Notes: generated by a model not told the origin, from the letters alone. DNA of 64,000 nt from Chlorops oryzae (GCA_020466095.1 CM035807.1:103992002-104056001); one strand, 5' to 3'. Shown: positions 47,600-61,212, counted from the stretch's first letter. Numbers and translations: made by a program.

Positions 47600-49140
47600 T
47601 ATTTGATTTCTCCTCTTCGGGAAGATTTTATTTTATTAAAAAGCTAAAAATATAATAAATGTCCAGCAAACATTTAGACTCCTAAATGAGTAAAATTTCT
47701 GCATCCTTTTTTTTTTGGAATGTGAGCCCTCAAAATGAGCTCATTTAAGAGTTATAAAGAGCGTGTGTCCCTTTTTGCGAAGGTCGTCCTATTTGAGTCC
47801 GAAGTCATATACCGAAGGAGAACATATTGGAGTTATATATGACTCTTTCCGCACTCAAATCTTACTCTTATTTCTGCTCAAATATGAGCCACATATGATA
47901 CTCATATTTATGAGTTGGAAAAGACACAAACTTTTGAGTGATATTCAAAATCGTATGCTTCCAAAAAATATTTCTTGATTGATGTTATTTTTCAATGTTT
48001 TTTTTATTTTGGACCCTGTGTGGGATTTGAACCTCGGAACTCTCGGTATCTAGTCATATGGCTTTATTTCCTATGGCCTTATTGTACGGCACCTATTTGA
48101 TTATATACCATAAGAAAGTTTTATATGAAAACTCCCTATATTTATTTGTTACTTTCATAATAAAGGTTACAAAATAATACCGGTCAAAAAAGGCAGCGGA
48201 TTTTTGAAGTTATTTTTCCATCACCTCGGTAAGAAGGAGGTTTTCATAAAGTAATTGAACAGGATCCGATTGAATTATGATCTTGAAAATCTTTAGAATA
48301 TTTGGTCTTAATTGTCTTAGTCTTGAGGCCTGTTTTAACGTGTCAGACTCACATGAATATACCACCCTCTCTAGTGCAAAATAATTTAAAGACTCAACAA
48401 AATTGAGGTCCTTTCGAAATTTTCAAATCATTGTCTTTTCGACTTACTTGTCGAATACCGAGAGCTGCTCGAAGACAAAAATGGCTTAAAATCAGTGATT
48501 GCCACCGGAATGCCCGCGGGCAACACACTTGTGTAAGTGCGCCTATGCGTGTGAAGCCGAAACTGAAAAACGAAAATCAGTCTGTTGTCAAATGTCGAGC
48601 GAGCAGGTTTGCGTCGCATGCTTTCTTGAAATTTTAATTTCCTTCATTCAAATTTTCGTCATTTCATTTAAATCAGTCATACGAAAACTGTCGAATGAGA
48701 AGGGTGTATTCGCTTGCCTTTTATTTTATGCTTAGACCCTGAAAAAGACACTGCAGCAATAAAATATTGATTTTAATGGGTACATTTTTTATATCAAAGA
48801 ACGTAGCTATGAAGAAAAATTGAAAACATTTTGATAATACTGCATTCCTCAGACCTTATTTGGAGGTATTTTTCAAAAAAAAAAAAAAGTTTTAATTCAG
48901 AAATTTCTTGTTTTTATTTGAAGTAGAATTATATGTATATATATTTTCGAACGTGAAAAAATCTCTTATCTAATGTCCAAATTCTGTTAGTTCCTTGAAA
49001 ATCAGTAACAAAATTCGATTTTTATTATCTCACTGAAATATGCGGTTCGCATTTTTGTTTTGACTGGTAATTTTCGCGCAGTGCATGCACATCGTTACAT
49101 CAAAATACGAAGCAGAAGTATCGTTGTGTGGGTTTGGCAA
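47600..49140. other. Non-coding; one tRNA-like SINE fragment
   Basis: In the reverse complement, GGTTCAAATCCC at about 48024-48035 is a B box, with GAGAGTTCCGA before it as in the 12.2- and 13.5-kb repeats. No gene is seen. Confidence 0.45.
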
Positions 49141-49143
49141 TCA

Positions 49144-50075
49144 CTGCCCTGTAGTAAACGAGCGGTCAGTTTGCAAAATATGACCCACCTTAGGTGAGAC
49201 TGTTAGCAACTAGACCATAAAAACTATGGATCACGTCTAACCTAAGGTCGACCTCTATAGGTCTCACCGCTGACTGTTCCGTAAGAGATCGAGGGGCGGT
49301 GAGTTCATTTTTTTGTGTACTCTTGCTGTGCGCTTGTTGTTGTCTGCTTTAAGTTCGGGTAAGACTCTCGCTCTGCAACCACGCAGGTCGAGGTTCGATC
49401 CCTGGCTCGGTTGGATATTTTTTTTTTCTTCTCTATTGCCTAAGGTTTTTTTTATGTTCATATTATAATTAATTTTTTTTATTAGTTAATTTTGAAAAAT
49501 ACAAAATTTTTTCTTTAATATGTCAGTATTTTTTCATAATTAAATTTTCTTTAAAGTATTTATTTTTCAATTGAAAAGTTTTTGCTATGAAAAATTCAAT
49601 TTTATTTCACAATAACTTGAGCAACCAAAAACTCAAGTCAGCATTTTGATCAATATATTAAATTTCCTTGTTTAGCGTAATGGTTAAGACGCAGACTTAC
49701 CAACCCAGAGATCAGCGGTTCGAGGTTCGTTCGAGACGAGAAAATTAAAAAAAACATAACTAATGTTTAAACAAAAAAAAGATTAAAAACATTAAAACAA
49801 AAATAAACAAAGTAAAAACAAGAAGAAAAAAATAAAACAAATATTAAAAATTTTTTTTTCCATAAATAAACAAAATCGTCAATTGACCTCCAACTCACCC
49901 AAAACGTCTCACCATGGGTGAGTCTTACATGCACTACTCTCTTTTTAATGTAGGCCCCATGTTAAAAAGGTGAGTTGAATGCATGTAAGAGTAAATTATG
50001 TGGGGACTAGTTGTAGTCTTTTTGAGGTGCACCATAGGTGAGTATGGGTTGAGTCTCAATTACTGCAGGGTGCTT
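49144..50075. mobile_element. Foldback element containing two tRNA-like SINE heads
   Basis: CACTGCCCTGTAGTAA on the left opposes TTACTGCAGGGTG on the right. Inner words CACCTTAGGTGAGAC, CACCCAAAACGTCTCACC and CACCATAGGTGAG recur in both orientations. On the plus strand, GGTTCGATCCC at about 49392 is a B box after a TAAGACTCTCGCTCTGCAACC stem-like stretch, and TAGCGTAATGGTTAAGACGC at about 49674 is an A box followed by GGTTCGAGGTTCG. Confidence 0.55.
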
Positions 50076-52000
50076 TAAATAGTCCCACAATGACAGCGAC
50101 CAGGTAAATGGGCAAAAACTAAATACATTGGCCCTTCGTCCTCCTCTTATTGACAACCGAAAATAAGATGAGAAAATCTCAACCGATTTTCAGTAAAGGT
50201 ACATATACCTATCCTAAAAAGCCACTATGCGATTAACGTTCAAATTGGGAATATAAAATTCCATTCCATCCATTAAGCTTGACAGATATCAATTACGAAG
50301 AATTTCATTTGACGTTTCAAAAAACTGCGCGCCACAGTGTCAAAATGACTTTTGTGAGACAGACAGACAGACCGCAATAAATCGAAAGCGAAAAAGCAAG
50401 TTCGTTCAAATTATTTTAAGAAGACGGTTTGAAGAAAGCCACTTTTCAGCGAACAAATTAAAATAGCAACACGATTTTTACGCTGGGTTTCCTTCAAGAA
50501 TTTCTTGTGATTATTAATAACATTTTGTCTTAATTTAAAAAAAAAAAAAATAAAGAAAGAAATTAAGAAAAAAATCAACCCACTTTTGTATCATGGAAAC
50601 CATTCGAGTCAATTTTATTTGAGTTATTCTTTTTGCTTTTTGCTTTCTTTTCTCCTTTTTGAAGATTGCTCATTTGAAATTCTTTGAAAAGCTGTCAAGT
50701 GTCATGTCACGTAAAAGAATTCTTTGCTCGTTATTTTAACAAAAAGTAAGTAAGTGCATAACGGTCCTCTCCGACGGTTTTCGTCGTCTGCGTCGTTCTA
50801 CATTCAGTACATTAGCATGTCCTTGAAGAAAGGACTTTGACGTCATCTATTTATAGACACAGGGCTTGATGTTAACGCGCAGTAACAATTATATACCGAG
50901 CATAGGAAGGACATAGGCAAATAATAGTCTGCTCGATGCGACATCCCACGGCCCGCACACCCCATTATCAAGTCGAATAGAAGATGTCATTACGCGGCTT
51001 AAAGGAGGTATATATTCCGCATGCTTGAGCGTGCTCACGACGGGATCTCAATCAAGGATAACTTCAAAACAAACAAACGACTTGAAGCCGAGCGTTGACA
51101 ATTAAGCATGACCACAAAAGAGTCGTCATTTACAGACAATTAACGTAACGAGGACCTTCAGAGATTTCTAGAGCTTTTTAATAAGGATTTTTATTGGTTC
51201 CCCGTTGCCTGTGCTACGCACCCTTTAACGAGTTACTCTCTTAAGCAATACAGTTGTCGTCGTTGTCGTTGTCATTGTCGTCGCGGTTCCTTTGCCTTTT
51301 GTCAGCGAACAATGCAAATAAGCTCCATCCATGATTATCTGTCTATCCAAACATCTCTAGTCAGGTTTTTTCCTGTCGCCAATTAAGACTAATTATGTTT
51401 GCTCAGATTTTTCTCGCTTCACGGATTATGAGAATCGCACGAGCAAAACATAAAAGCTAAAAGTAGGTACTCAGTATAAAATAACGGTAAAACCGCTTAG
51501 AGAAGCTTCTTATATGGGAATGTTTTTATTTCGCTCGGTTGTATCCTTACACGAGCAATGAAAGGAAATATCCTGTTGAGTTATGCTTCAAAAAATAAAT
51601 AAATAAAAAAAAAAGATTTCTTCCTTAAAGTTAGAGCTTCGACGAAATGATGAGTAAGTTTCGTAGCAAAATGAAATAATTTAGTTAAAAATGTCAAATT
51701 TGTTTTTTGGTCAGGGGCGAAGGGATCCAAGTTCATTGTAAAAAAAAAAACCTTTCCAAGGGATAATACTTTAATAAAAGAACCCCTTTTTTTCGTTTTA
51801 CTTTTCTTCAATATCATTCTGTTGTGATTGAAATGTTTGTCAAACAAACAAAGAGAGAAAAAAGGATACAAATCGACAAAGTAGAGAGGATACTTAAGCT
51901 CTTTCAAATCTTTATCATCATTCGTTTTATCACAAAAAAACACACACTTGCTTAATATTTTCGTTTATTTTTGCGATTCAGAATGGAAGTAAGAAAAAAT
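50076..52000. other. Non-coding, no gene seen
   Basis: A GTCGTCGTTGTCGTTGTC tract at 51255-51290 and A/T runs. The remainder shows no splice-bounded open frame or RNA gene. Confidence 0.4.
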
Positions 52001-52013
52001 GAGTATAAGGGTG

Positions 52014-53302
52014 TTATAGTCAATCAGGTCTGATATAAGTCTTAACTGAGGTTGAAATTAAAAATACTACACCTCCTAATCTGGGATATAAAGAAAATGA
52101 AAGTTGAGATATTTTCTAGAAGTGCAAAAACTAAATTTTCTATAAGAATCTGGCCCATTGTCACGCCCACTTAAACCATTTTTGTAAGGGTTTTTTCTCA
52201 TCTAAAAAAAATAGAATCTCCTATGCCGGATTTCATTCAATTTTCTTGTGGTTGTTTGAGATAAATCGCTAAAGCCTACTATCAGCCACGCCTCCTTTTA
52301 GAGTAGTAGCTTTCAAGTTCTTCGTCAGAGATCATGATACAAGAAAACAAGATAGCGCCACTTGAGAGAGGAAACGACACAAACTCAAAATCGCGATTCG
52401 TTGTTGTTGTTTCCCATGTTAAACAGGCTTTTTACTTTTTTGAATAGCATGGGAAACAACAAAAATTTCTTGCTCAGTGACGTCACAAACTCAATTTTCG
52501 GCTCTCAAAGAGAGCCTCAAAATAGCGATACTGAAGTGGCGCTATCTTGTTTTCTTGTATCATGGTCAGAGATTAATTTTTGAATTTCTTAAAAAAGAAT
52601 TTCGTCGACTTAAAGTGTAAACCTGCTAAGTCCACTTTTAACCGATTCTGACTTTTCGATGTCATTCGAAAGGAAAAAGCACACTGCATCGTCAGGCAAA
52701 AAAATCTTTTTTAATTTCAAATTCTGAATACGGAGAAATTGGTGATCAGTAAAACTGCTAAGTCCAACTGTGGTCAAAGTTCACAGCTAACACCAACAAG
52801 TGACTCCAAGTAGACTTTGTATAGTGCACAGAATCGAATTTAGAAGAGACTTCATATAGGAACAAAATAAACCATCCATATTTTGGGTCTCCTTTCCAAG
52901 CTTGAAGTATTGAAAAAAAAAGTGTTTTTGGTTTACCCTGTAAAGTTTTGAAATTGTTAGTTAGCAGGTTTACACTTTAAGCCGACGATATACAAAAACG
53001 GAAATTCGTCCAGAGTAATTGTAATACCCGAAAAATTATCCTTTCAAGTCCATTCTCGAACCTGGTCTCAGTTATGTTTTCCTTCATTTTAGCACTGAAC
53101 TTCGTCAAGATAGTTCAAACTTTTCAATATGAAAACTATACACACATAAACAGACAGAAGACAGACAGACAAACATCGAATATTCCGAGGCCGCTTATTA
53201 TTTCTATACACATTTTCTATGGTCTATCTCGAGTGATTTTGAGTCTCGCAGACGATCGCACAAATTCAATAAGCCCTCAAAATGGAGTGTGCCATTTTAA
53301 TA
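52014..53302 (+). mobile_element. Interspersed repeat family A, old expanded copy
   Basis: Starts AAGGGTGTTATAGTCAATCA and ends near GCCCTCAAAATGGAGTGTG, with CACGCCCACTTAAACC, TCCATTCTCGAACCTGG, CAGACAGACAAACATC and TATGGTCTATCTCGAG blocks as in the other copies. It is much more diverged and is interrupted by the MITE at 52333-52564 and unrelated sequence. Confidence 0.8.
52333..52564. mobile_element. 232-bp MITE, copy 2 (CATGATACAAG ends)
   Basis: Nearly identical to 33596-33827. It is flanked on both sides by GTCAGAGAT, an exact 9-bp duplication. The duplicated site lies within the older family A copy, so this insertion is younger than that element. Confidence 0.93.
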
Positions 53303-54440
53303 AATAAGTCAGAGTAGAGCCTCATTGAAAGGCTTACATATGGTATTATTGCATATTAAAATGTCCACTTAATGAGAATATCACTCAAGTTAGTAGCGAT
53401 ATTCCTCCAGAATAACCTATAAATTATAAATAGTAGTATGTGACCTCTCAACTTCTCTCAGCCTGTCTTGAAATTCTATTTTATATATCTACTTATGTAA
53501 GTATGTTCTTATATGGAGGTACTTCAAATCAATTCCATTGAATGGGTTCAAATTTTTCTAACGATTTCGTTGCCACAGCATTTCGGACATCCTTTCAACC
53601 TTAACATTTTCCAGTTTCTACTTTATACAATGCTTAAAAATAGATTAGGTATTTTTTATTTACACTCGAATTGAATATTCGCCAATGGATGGTACATGTG
53701 TTCACGTTTTGCCCTTAGCATGTTCTCAGCAGGATTTCATGGAATTTGAATTTTTTTTGTGCATGAGACCGCCCCATCAGTATTAACAATGAGCACACCT
53801 TAAAAATTTGTCAACAAACCGCCCTTCCAGCAGCAAAGGGACCTGGGCCTGGGGGACTTACAGCCTTCTTCCCACTTTTTTTGTTTCGGTAAGCGACGAA
53901 AAACAAAAAAAAAGAGATTTTTGTTTAGCATGCTTATGTGGAAATATGAAACAACGGGGTGCAAAGAGAAATCCCGTCCAATTGGAGTGGCTTGAGTATG
54001 GGGTCGAGAGTATGGGATCGTGTATGAGGGTGAGTTTCGCTTCTAATTAGATTCATTCGAACGCAAAATGTGTCGAATAAATCTCCATGAATGTGATTAC
54101 ATTAACATGTTATATGCGTTCACAGCTCAGAAGCTAAAGGGTTAAGACATATGGTTTTCGCATAACGATATTTTGGTGAAATTTGGATGTACATATATGA
54201 GTATTTCGGAAAAATTCTTGCATGAACATTAATTAAGTGGGTGTTTATTTACTAAAGATAGTCAGACTACGTTACATAAGGAAGGTTAGGGTTTTTAACG
54301 GTCAACAGACGAAATACATGACAAATATATAAAAATATACACACGTATATATAAAACAACACGCACTAGCAAACATTTTTATCCGGCTTCGGTTCTAATT
54401 GTCGGATTGTAAAATCGTTCAATTGCCTATTAAAATTCTT
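53303..54440. other. Non-coding, no gene seen
   Basis: A+T-rich. A short plus frame at 53808-54050 has slightly higher G+C but no recognised motif and no splice sites that fit a gene. Confidence 0.35.
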
Positions 54441-54444
54441 AATC

Positions 54445-54885
54445 GGATATATTGATATAATGATATATTGATATAATGATATATTGATATATATGATATA
54501 TTGATATAATGAATTGATGTATTGATATATTGATATATTGAAATATTGATGTATTGAAATATATTGATATATGAAATATTGATGTATTAATAATATTGAT
54601 TATTGAAATATTGATGTATGTATTATTATTGAAATATTGATGTATTGATATAATTGATATATTGATAGTATTGAAATATTGATGATATTGATATAATTGA
54701 GTATATATGATATATTGATTTATGATATATTGATATATTGATATATTGATATATTGATATGATATATTGAATATATTGATGTATTATAAATTGATGTATT
54801 GATTGATGTGAATATTGTATGTTATTGAATTGATATTGAAAATATTGATTTATTGAATATATTGAATATTAATATATTGACATAT
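54445..54885. repeat. ATATTGAT A+T-rich tandem array
   Basis: Around 440 bp of imperfect 8-12 bp units based on ATATTGAT and ATATTGATATA. Unit edges are ragged from many one-base indels. There is no coding potential. Confidence 0.93.
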
Positions 54886-57500
54886 TGGAATGTGAAGTTA
54901 TAAATTGGTGTATTGATTTGATGGGATATTCATGTATCAAATTCAAAAAAAGTTGCTCAAATGTCGTCATCAAACGCCTCCCCTCCCCCCATACATACAG
55001 TACATATTCGGACTACAAAAATGTCCCAGAGCTGAAATACAGTGCGAAACAGCGAAACAAAGTAGAAAAAAAAGAAACAAAATTTTTCCACGGCATGAAT
55101 TTTCCGCTTAAGCTCTTTTCTAGCGTGTGCTCTAAAAAGCGCACTTCATTTAGTCCGTTTCGTTTATCGATTGAATGTAAATATTTAAAACGTCAACCAT
55201 AAAAGTTAGAATAAGGTCAAATGTACAGCGCAATTACCCACGAGCAAGACAACAATAAAAAGCTGGTTAAGTTCTCTGACGAGTCCCACAAAGGTTTGGC
55301 TTCGAAATAAATTACGGCGAAAAGCCATAATTACACGAAGGAGTCGCGTTTCTAGAATAATTCTTATGATAGGTCAGGCCATATTTCTGGTTTCCTTTTT
55401 CTTTTTATTATTTTAATGGTAATTAATGATCTCAGGGTGCCACAATTGCATTGGCAGCAAATTCTTCCACTAATTTAAAGTAGTAAAACAAAATAATTGA
55501 AAGCATTAAGAAAGAAAATATCATGAAACGAAGTTGAAGTTTAGCTTTCGGCGAGGGTTGGATATCATATGAAATTGAATGAGTTTGGAGAAGAAATTTG
55601 GCCATTTATTGCCAGATCGATTATTGCCAACGTTATTTTAATTATTTTCTGTACTTTTTGGAAAACTCGACTGCTGTTATTGAATTGTATGACACTCTGC
55701 TTAGACACTCACTTTGTCTTGAAAATTTATTTGTTTGTCAAAGAGAAGCGGCGAAATTCATTAATCTTTACATGCTATCGGCTCTGCGAATGTTCCTAAT
55801 ACATATTCGCATAATGAAAAATGGTTCTTTGTTAAGGGTTTTTCAAAGGTCGGAGCGGTTATAAGAAGAGGTTAGAAAAAGACAAATGACGAGCATCAAT
55901 AATTCGTTTAATATAAATAACATAATTTATCGTGTTCTTTTTTTTTTTTTTTGTCATTTTTGTGGCCATAATTTCTTGAGCCGCAGTTTGATTTATGAAG
56001 TCCAATATTAAGCCCTTAAAAAAATGATCATATTTTGAATATATTCTTTTCTTTTTGTGAGAAAGTTTAGCAGTAAAGAAGGGTTTTCAATGTCTCAATG
56101 GCAGCGTTTTAAGCCTTGCGAATTATGAAAATTCATTTCGTTTTTAATTAAATTAAAATTTCAAATGCTTGGGTTACTTCAAAAGTTTTCCTCAACAGAT
56201 TAATAAATCTTTTCCAGCTGTGCATGTTTCGCAAGGCCTTAATTATTCGATATAAACCCTTTTAAAACCTCTGAATATGTTTTTGGGTTCAAAAAATAGT
56301 TTATCAATATTTTCCTTCGCCCTTTTCGGATGCCACAAGAGGGTACAACCCTCACCGTTCAATTGAAACACGTGTCTGGCAATTTCTCCAAACCTCTATG
56401 GGGGAAAAAAATTAAATAAATAATAATTAATTAATCCACAATGCGCAACACATAAAAAAACTGTTTACAAATTATGATGTTTTTATGTTGTAAAAGAAAA
56501 AAAAAAAAATTAAATAATAACAACCGCTTGAGGATTTTTTTGACAGTTATCGACGGACTCAGCAAAAGTTGTTGACACATGCATGGCTTATTTATTTTCC
56601 ACTAATGCTTTAAGTGATTGAAGCGAAATTCATTCGGAGACAGCTCGTTAAACAAATTTAATATGTATTCAAATATTTACATACAAATAATATTATTTGT
56701 TTATTTAAAATTTTCATTCAATTTACAAGGCGCTATACGACATATCATGGCCATCCGACCTGGGTGAATTTTAATACTTTTGCTTTTTTACATAAAAAAA
56801 AAACAAAGATTTTTTATTATTTATGTATTGGATTACCAGGAAATCTTGAAATTTTAACGGATTATTTTTGCGTTACTAGTTATTTGCATAAAAAGTAATG
56901 CGTCAAAACGATTTTCAATATATCTGATGATAATGAGAGCACTGTGACACATCTATATCGCACACTAATCACTAAATCGGCACAACTCAAAATTTTGTAT
57001 TTCTCGGGCAAGCACCCAATAACTTTCGAAGCCTGTACAAACAATTTCTTTTCTAAATTTATATTATTCTTAAATAACTGCAGGATCGATAAATATAATT
57101 GTTATTTTTCCACGTGTTCCTTCTGCTGCAGTAAAATGTTGGCAAACATGAAAAAAGTGATTAAAAAATTTTTGAATTGTGCCGGTTTAGTGATTAGTGT
57201 GCGATATGGTCATCGAATGTAAGCCAAATGTTGACTGCACGTTTCCTGAAAGAACTTGATTTAAGTAGGCAATCCCCATATTTGATTTTGCTCGATTCGC
57301 TACAGGTCAATTTTATATCGATATCGAAAAGTGTGGCCGAGAATTAAGTTGCGCACTTACTTATGGCTGCATCTGGTATGGCATTTAAAATTTTATTTTC
57401 CTGTCTATAACAAAATGTTAGCCTTCGATATGAAGAGAAGAACTGAATTGATCCGCAACTCCATCTACTCTTACAATTAGCAAAAATCTAAAAAAAAAAA
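54886..57500. other. Non-coding, no gene seen
   Basis: A+T-rich sequence with short open frames at 54885-55202 and 55569-55864. Those at 55.6 kb run in two overlapping frames and lack motifs. CGCACACTAATCACTA at about 56959 is answered by TAGTGATTAGTGTGCG at about 57187, so 56950-57205 is a palindrome-ended element of unknown type. Confidence 0.4.
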
Positions 57501-57507
57501 AACAAGT

Positions 57508-58356
57508 AAGGGTGTTATAGTCAGGCGAGCCTGACAATAGAATACCCGACACAGACACATATGTTCAAATAATTTTTAATATCAAGAAGTGTTTAAGGCC
57601 ATAAGGGGCCCCATATACCGACTTTTGTTAAATTTCTTTATGAAAACTGCCCCTTTGCCACGCCCACTTTTCCAATTTTTTTTAAATTATAATCGGAGCC
57701 TTAGATATAAGCTCTTATCCTAAGTTTTATTGAAATATTTCAAAAAAATCCGATTTTGGGGCACTTTTGAGATTTCTGTGACAGACCCTAGTACTGGAGG
57801 TACCCTTAATAATAGACCGATCTAGAAAATTTTTTGAGAGGATGTTTATGGCTACAAAGGAAGCATAAGTGCCAACTTTCGTTCAAGTCCCATTTGAATT
57901 TCGGGTGTAGGAGAGAATTTTCAAAAACGCCCTTTTGCCACGCCCACTTTTTCAATTTTTTGAATTCAAAGTAATTGCCTTTAAACATGTTCAAATACCA
58001 ATCATCAAAATATCTAGAAAAACTCCGATTTTAGAGCAGTTTTTGTTGTTTTCGTAACAGACCCTAGTACTGGAGGTACCCCTAAAAATTGTCCGACCGG
58101 GTCCATTCTCGAACTTGTTCTTACTCATGTCCCGTTAGCACGCATACCAAATTTTGTCGAGATAGCTCAACTCCTTCGATAAGATAACTGTATACAGAAC
58201 AGACAAACAGACAGACGAGACACTGCTAAATCGAATTCCTGGTGACGCTGATCATTTCTATATATATTTTGTATCGTCTATCTCGACTGGTTCTGGGTGT
58301 TACACACAACCACACAAACGCAATATACCCTCGACACAGAGTGTGTCGGGTATAAA
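57508..58356 (+). mobile_element. Interspersed repeat family A, near full-length copy
   Basis: Same start (AGGGTGTTATAGTCAGGCGA) and end (ACACAGAGTGTGTCGGGTAT) as the copy at 26.5 kb and alike throughout. Both hairpins are intact. It has small deletions and substitutions and no transposase. Confidence 0.92.
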
Positions 58357-59907
58357 AAATTAAAATTTTTTAAACCCCTTTTATTCACTTCTGCCCCACA
58401 GCTCTTGAAACAGTAGGAATTTTATGAAACTTTTTTAATTGAAATGAAGGGAAAAATACTGGTGAGCTTCTTAGAGCATACTTATTGCATCCGGGCTCAA
58501 GTAGATTTTATTTTAGCATTTTGGAAAAGTAGATAATTTTATCCGAAATCGGAAAGAAAAAACCAAAAAGTACCAAAAATTAATATTAGATGTTTGGCAA
58601 AGTGTAAAAATTTTTAGCTTCACAAAACTTGTATTGATCATTTTCATTTTGCACGATCAACGGTTCGTGATATATTATTTAAAATTTTACGTTTTTTATT
58701 CATCGTTCCACGGTGCGACAACATTCGAGGCTTAATTCCGCCATTTTATTTGTTTTGCAATCTTCATTTATTATTAAGCCTCGCATTAAATCAATAAAAT
58801 CAAAACCATTTGCTTTGCTTTATTTAACTTTATTCAATTGAAAATTCTTTTCAGAAAAGCGATAGTGGAATGAAATCGGACTTTTACTGATGAGAATTCC
58901 TTTCGGCTGACACGTGGGAGCACACAAAGCACACAAGTATGAAATGAATTGCTATGGAAACTCCAGCAGATGGAAAATTAATACGATGCAAAAAAAAAGA
59001 AAACCTACAGAAATATTGTATGGAACAAAAAAGTTCATAAGAATTATTGTCTTTCGTTTTTAATTAATATTTTTTTATCACATTTCATTCGCAGAAATCG
59101 CAGCAGCAGCTTCTTATTCCCATATCGATTCACATATTCGTGTTAATTTGAAATGGAATCTTCTTCTGATCGATCCCAATATACACATGACCTATCACAT
59201 TTCACATTTATATTGAATCATTTTTTTCTTCGAATTCAACAACACTGCAGCGTCCCGATATACCCGCATCTCTTGCTTTACCGCGACGTTAAGGACCTCT
59301 TTATTTATACCTTGACTTGGAGTTGTCATCAAGCGAGCGACATTTTTTTTTTTTTTTTTTCTTTATAAAAACCTCCTTTCAATTCAGATCGCTTAAATAT
59401 CCATTCTCGCAGTCATTCTCAAATCGTTTTCACAAAAAATTAATTGCTTCTTTGTGCTTGAGTTCAATTTTGGATGACAAGAAGGAAATTTTCAATTTTA
59501 AGGCAAATATCTTCGTTGCCGAATGCACGCTTTCATTTCAAAGTGGGAAAGCCGTAGGAAGGAATTTAATTATATGAATAGCTCCTCAAGGACTTCGTAA
59601 AGCTAAAGAGGACTCTACTTAAAAGCACTCGCTTACATCGGTTATAAACTTAACTCATTTTGGGCTTAAATCAAATTCTTTTCACTGCGAAAACTCGCAG
59701 AGATGATGAGCCTCCAGCAGAACAGGAATCGTTCATTTTTATTGCGAGAAAATCGAATCGAGAATATTAAATGAACGATGTTATTGAGTAAATGATGCAG
59801 AATAACATCGTTATTGGATTCTTTGTGTTGTGTGAAATTTGCATATTTAGTGTCATTTATGTGTGTGTGCGTGTCAGTCGAAACCCTCCAGGAATGAAGA
59901 GTTCAAC
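58357..59907. other. Non-coding, no gene seen
   Basis: A+T-rich. Open plus frames at 59153-59577 cross a T run (59343-59360) and have no recognised motif. Confidence 0.4.
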
Positions 59908-59911
59908 TTAA

Positions 59912-60644
59912 GGGGACCTTCTGGTCTAGAATTTTTTGAAAATTGATTTTTTTTTTTTATATATATATTTCGGAAGAATAGACTTTTAAGAATATGCTGG
60001 CAAAGTTTCGTGAAGATATTGACAATATTTGTTTTGCTACAGCCTTTTTAGAAGGTGGAGACAGCAGGCAGCGCGCTTGATCAAAGCAACTTTGAACGCG
60101 TTTATCTCAAAACTACTTTTTTTGACCTGGTGTGAATGAAAACAAAAAAACCATCGAACCGATTTGTCTGGAATTTTTATATATTATTCATAACATCAAT
60201 GGCTATGGCCCGAACTAGAATCGAATTTTTATTTCAAGAACTTCATATTTTTTCATCAAAAAAATGGTCAAAAAAAGGGGAGTTTTTGATGGTTGAAATA
60301 AAAAATTGCGCCATTTTGTCAATTTAAAAAAAAATTTTTTATTCTAGTTCCTGCCATAGCCGCATTCATTCTGATTAATAACATATTTTTGTTTTTTTTT
60401 TCCGATTACCAGAACTGCCAAAATCTTTCACACCACGGAGGTACTTTTTCAAAGAGGGTCCACTTCAACGCCATTTTTAAAATACAAAAAAAAAAAAAAA
60501 AATTACAACAACATATTTTATTTTTTGTCAATAAAGAATATAATAAGCCTGCATACTTAGAAAATCGTTTTTTATTTGGCTTAATACCAAAAAAAAAATC
60601 ATGAAAATACCCTAAATTTTCGTGCTCTAGACCAGAAGGTCCCC
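59912..60644. mobile_element. 733-bp element with TTAA duplication
   Basis: Ends GGGGACCTTCTGGTCTAGA and TCTAGACCAGAAGGTCCCC are inverted and almost perfect. TTAA lies on both sides (59908-59911, 60645-60648), as used by piggyBac and Kolobok elements. No transposase is present; it contains T and A runs. Confidence 0.9.
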
Positions 60645-61212
60645 TTAAGAAATATGGAGTACCTACTTGAAATATGACTAGGCCAAGACCAAGGCAAATA
60701 CCAGCTGGTAAAAATCGGAACAATTAAACTATAATTGACCACAGAAGGTTTACTCGTGGAGTATCAAAATGTGGGAGTGGTTATTTTTCCAGTACAGCTC
60801 AATATTTAAAAAAAAATGTTTAAGGCATTGAAAAAAAATAAAAAGGGAGTAGTCCTGGTAGTCGTGGAGTAGTTGGAGAGCAGTAGGAATTACAGCAGGG
60901 AAGCTTTAAATCCATAATTTTTCGAGCAGTAAAATTCTTAAATTTAAAGGATGATAGAAAGAAATATCGCTCGCTTACTGATCAGAGTAATACTTCTGGC
61001 AGGAGAAAATGGAACCCTTGTTACGACTAATCTTAGGGTGTCATATAAAATATCATTTGTGAGTGCTTTTTGAGTCATATTTGATATAATTTTCGAGTCT
61101 TCTGCGATTAATTTTCGTTATCATTTTCGAGTCTTTTTCGACTCATATTTTTTTAAATCATTTTCGGTTTATATTCGACATTATTTTCGAGTCATATTTT
61201 CTATAGTTTTCC

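Noticed and set aside
49351..49740. Two possible tRNA genes on the plus strand
   Set aside because: Only box motifs match; no full cloverleaf, and they lie within a foldback element.
55569..55864. Overlapping 76- and 88-codon frames resembling membrane proteins
   Set aside because: A+T-rich sequence gives hydrophobic residues in both frames, and no receptor motif is present.
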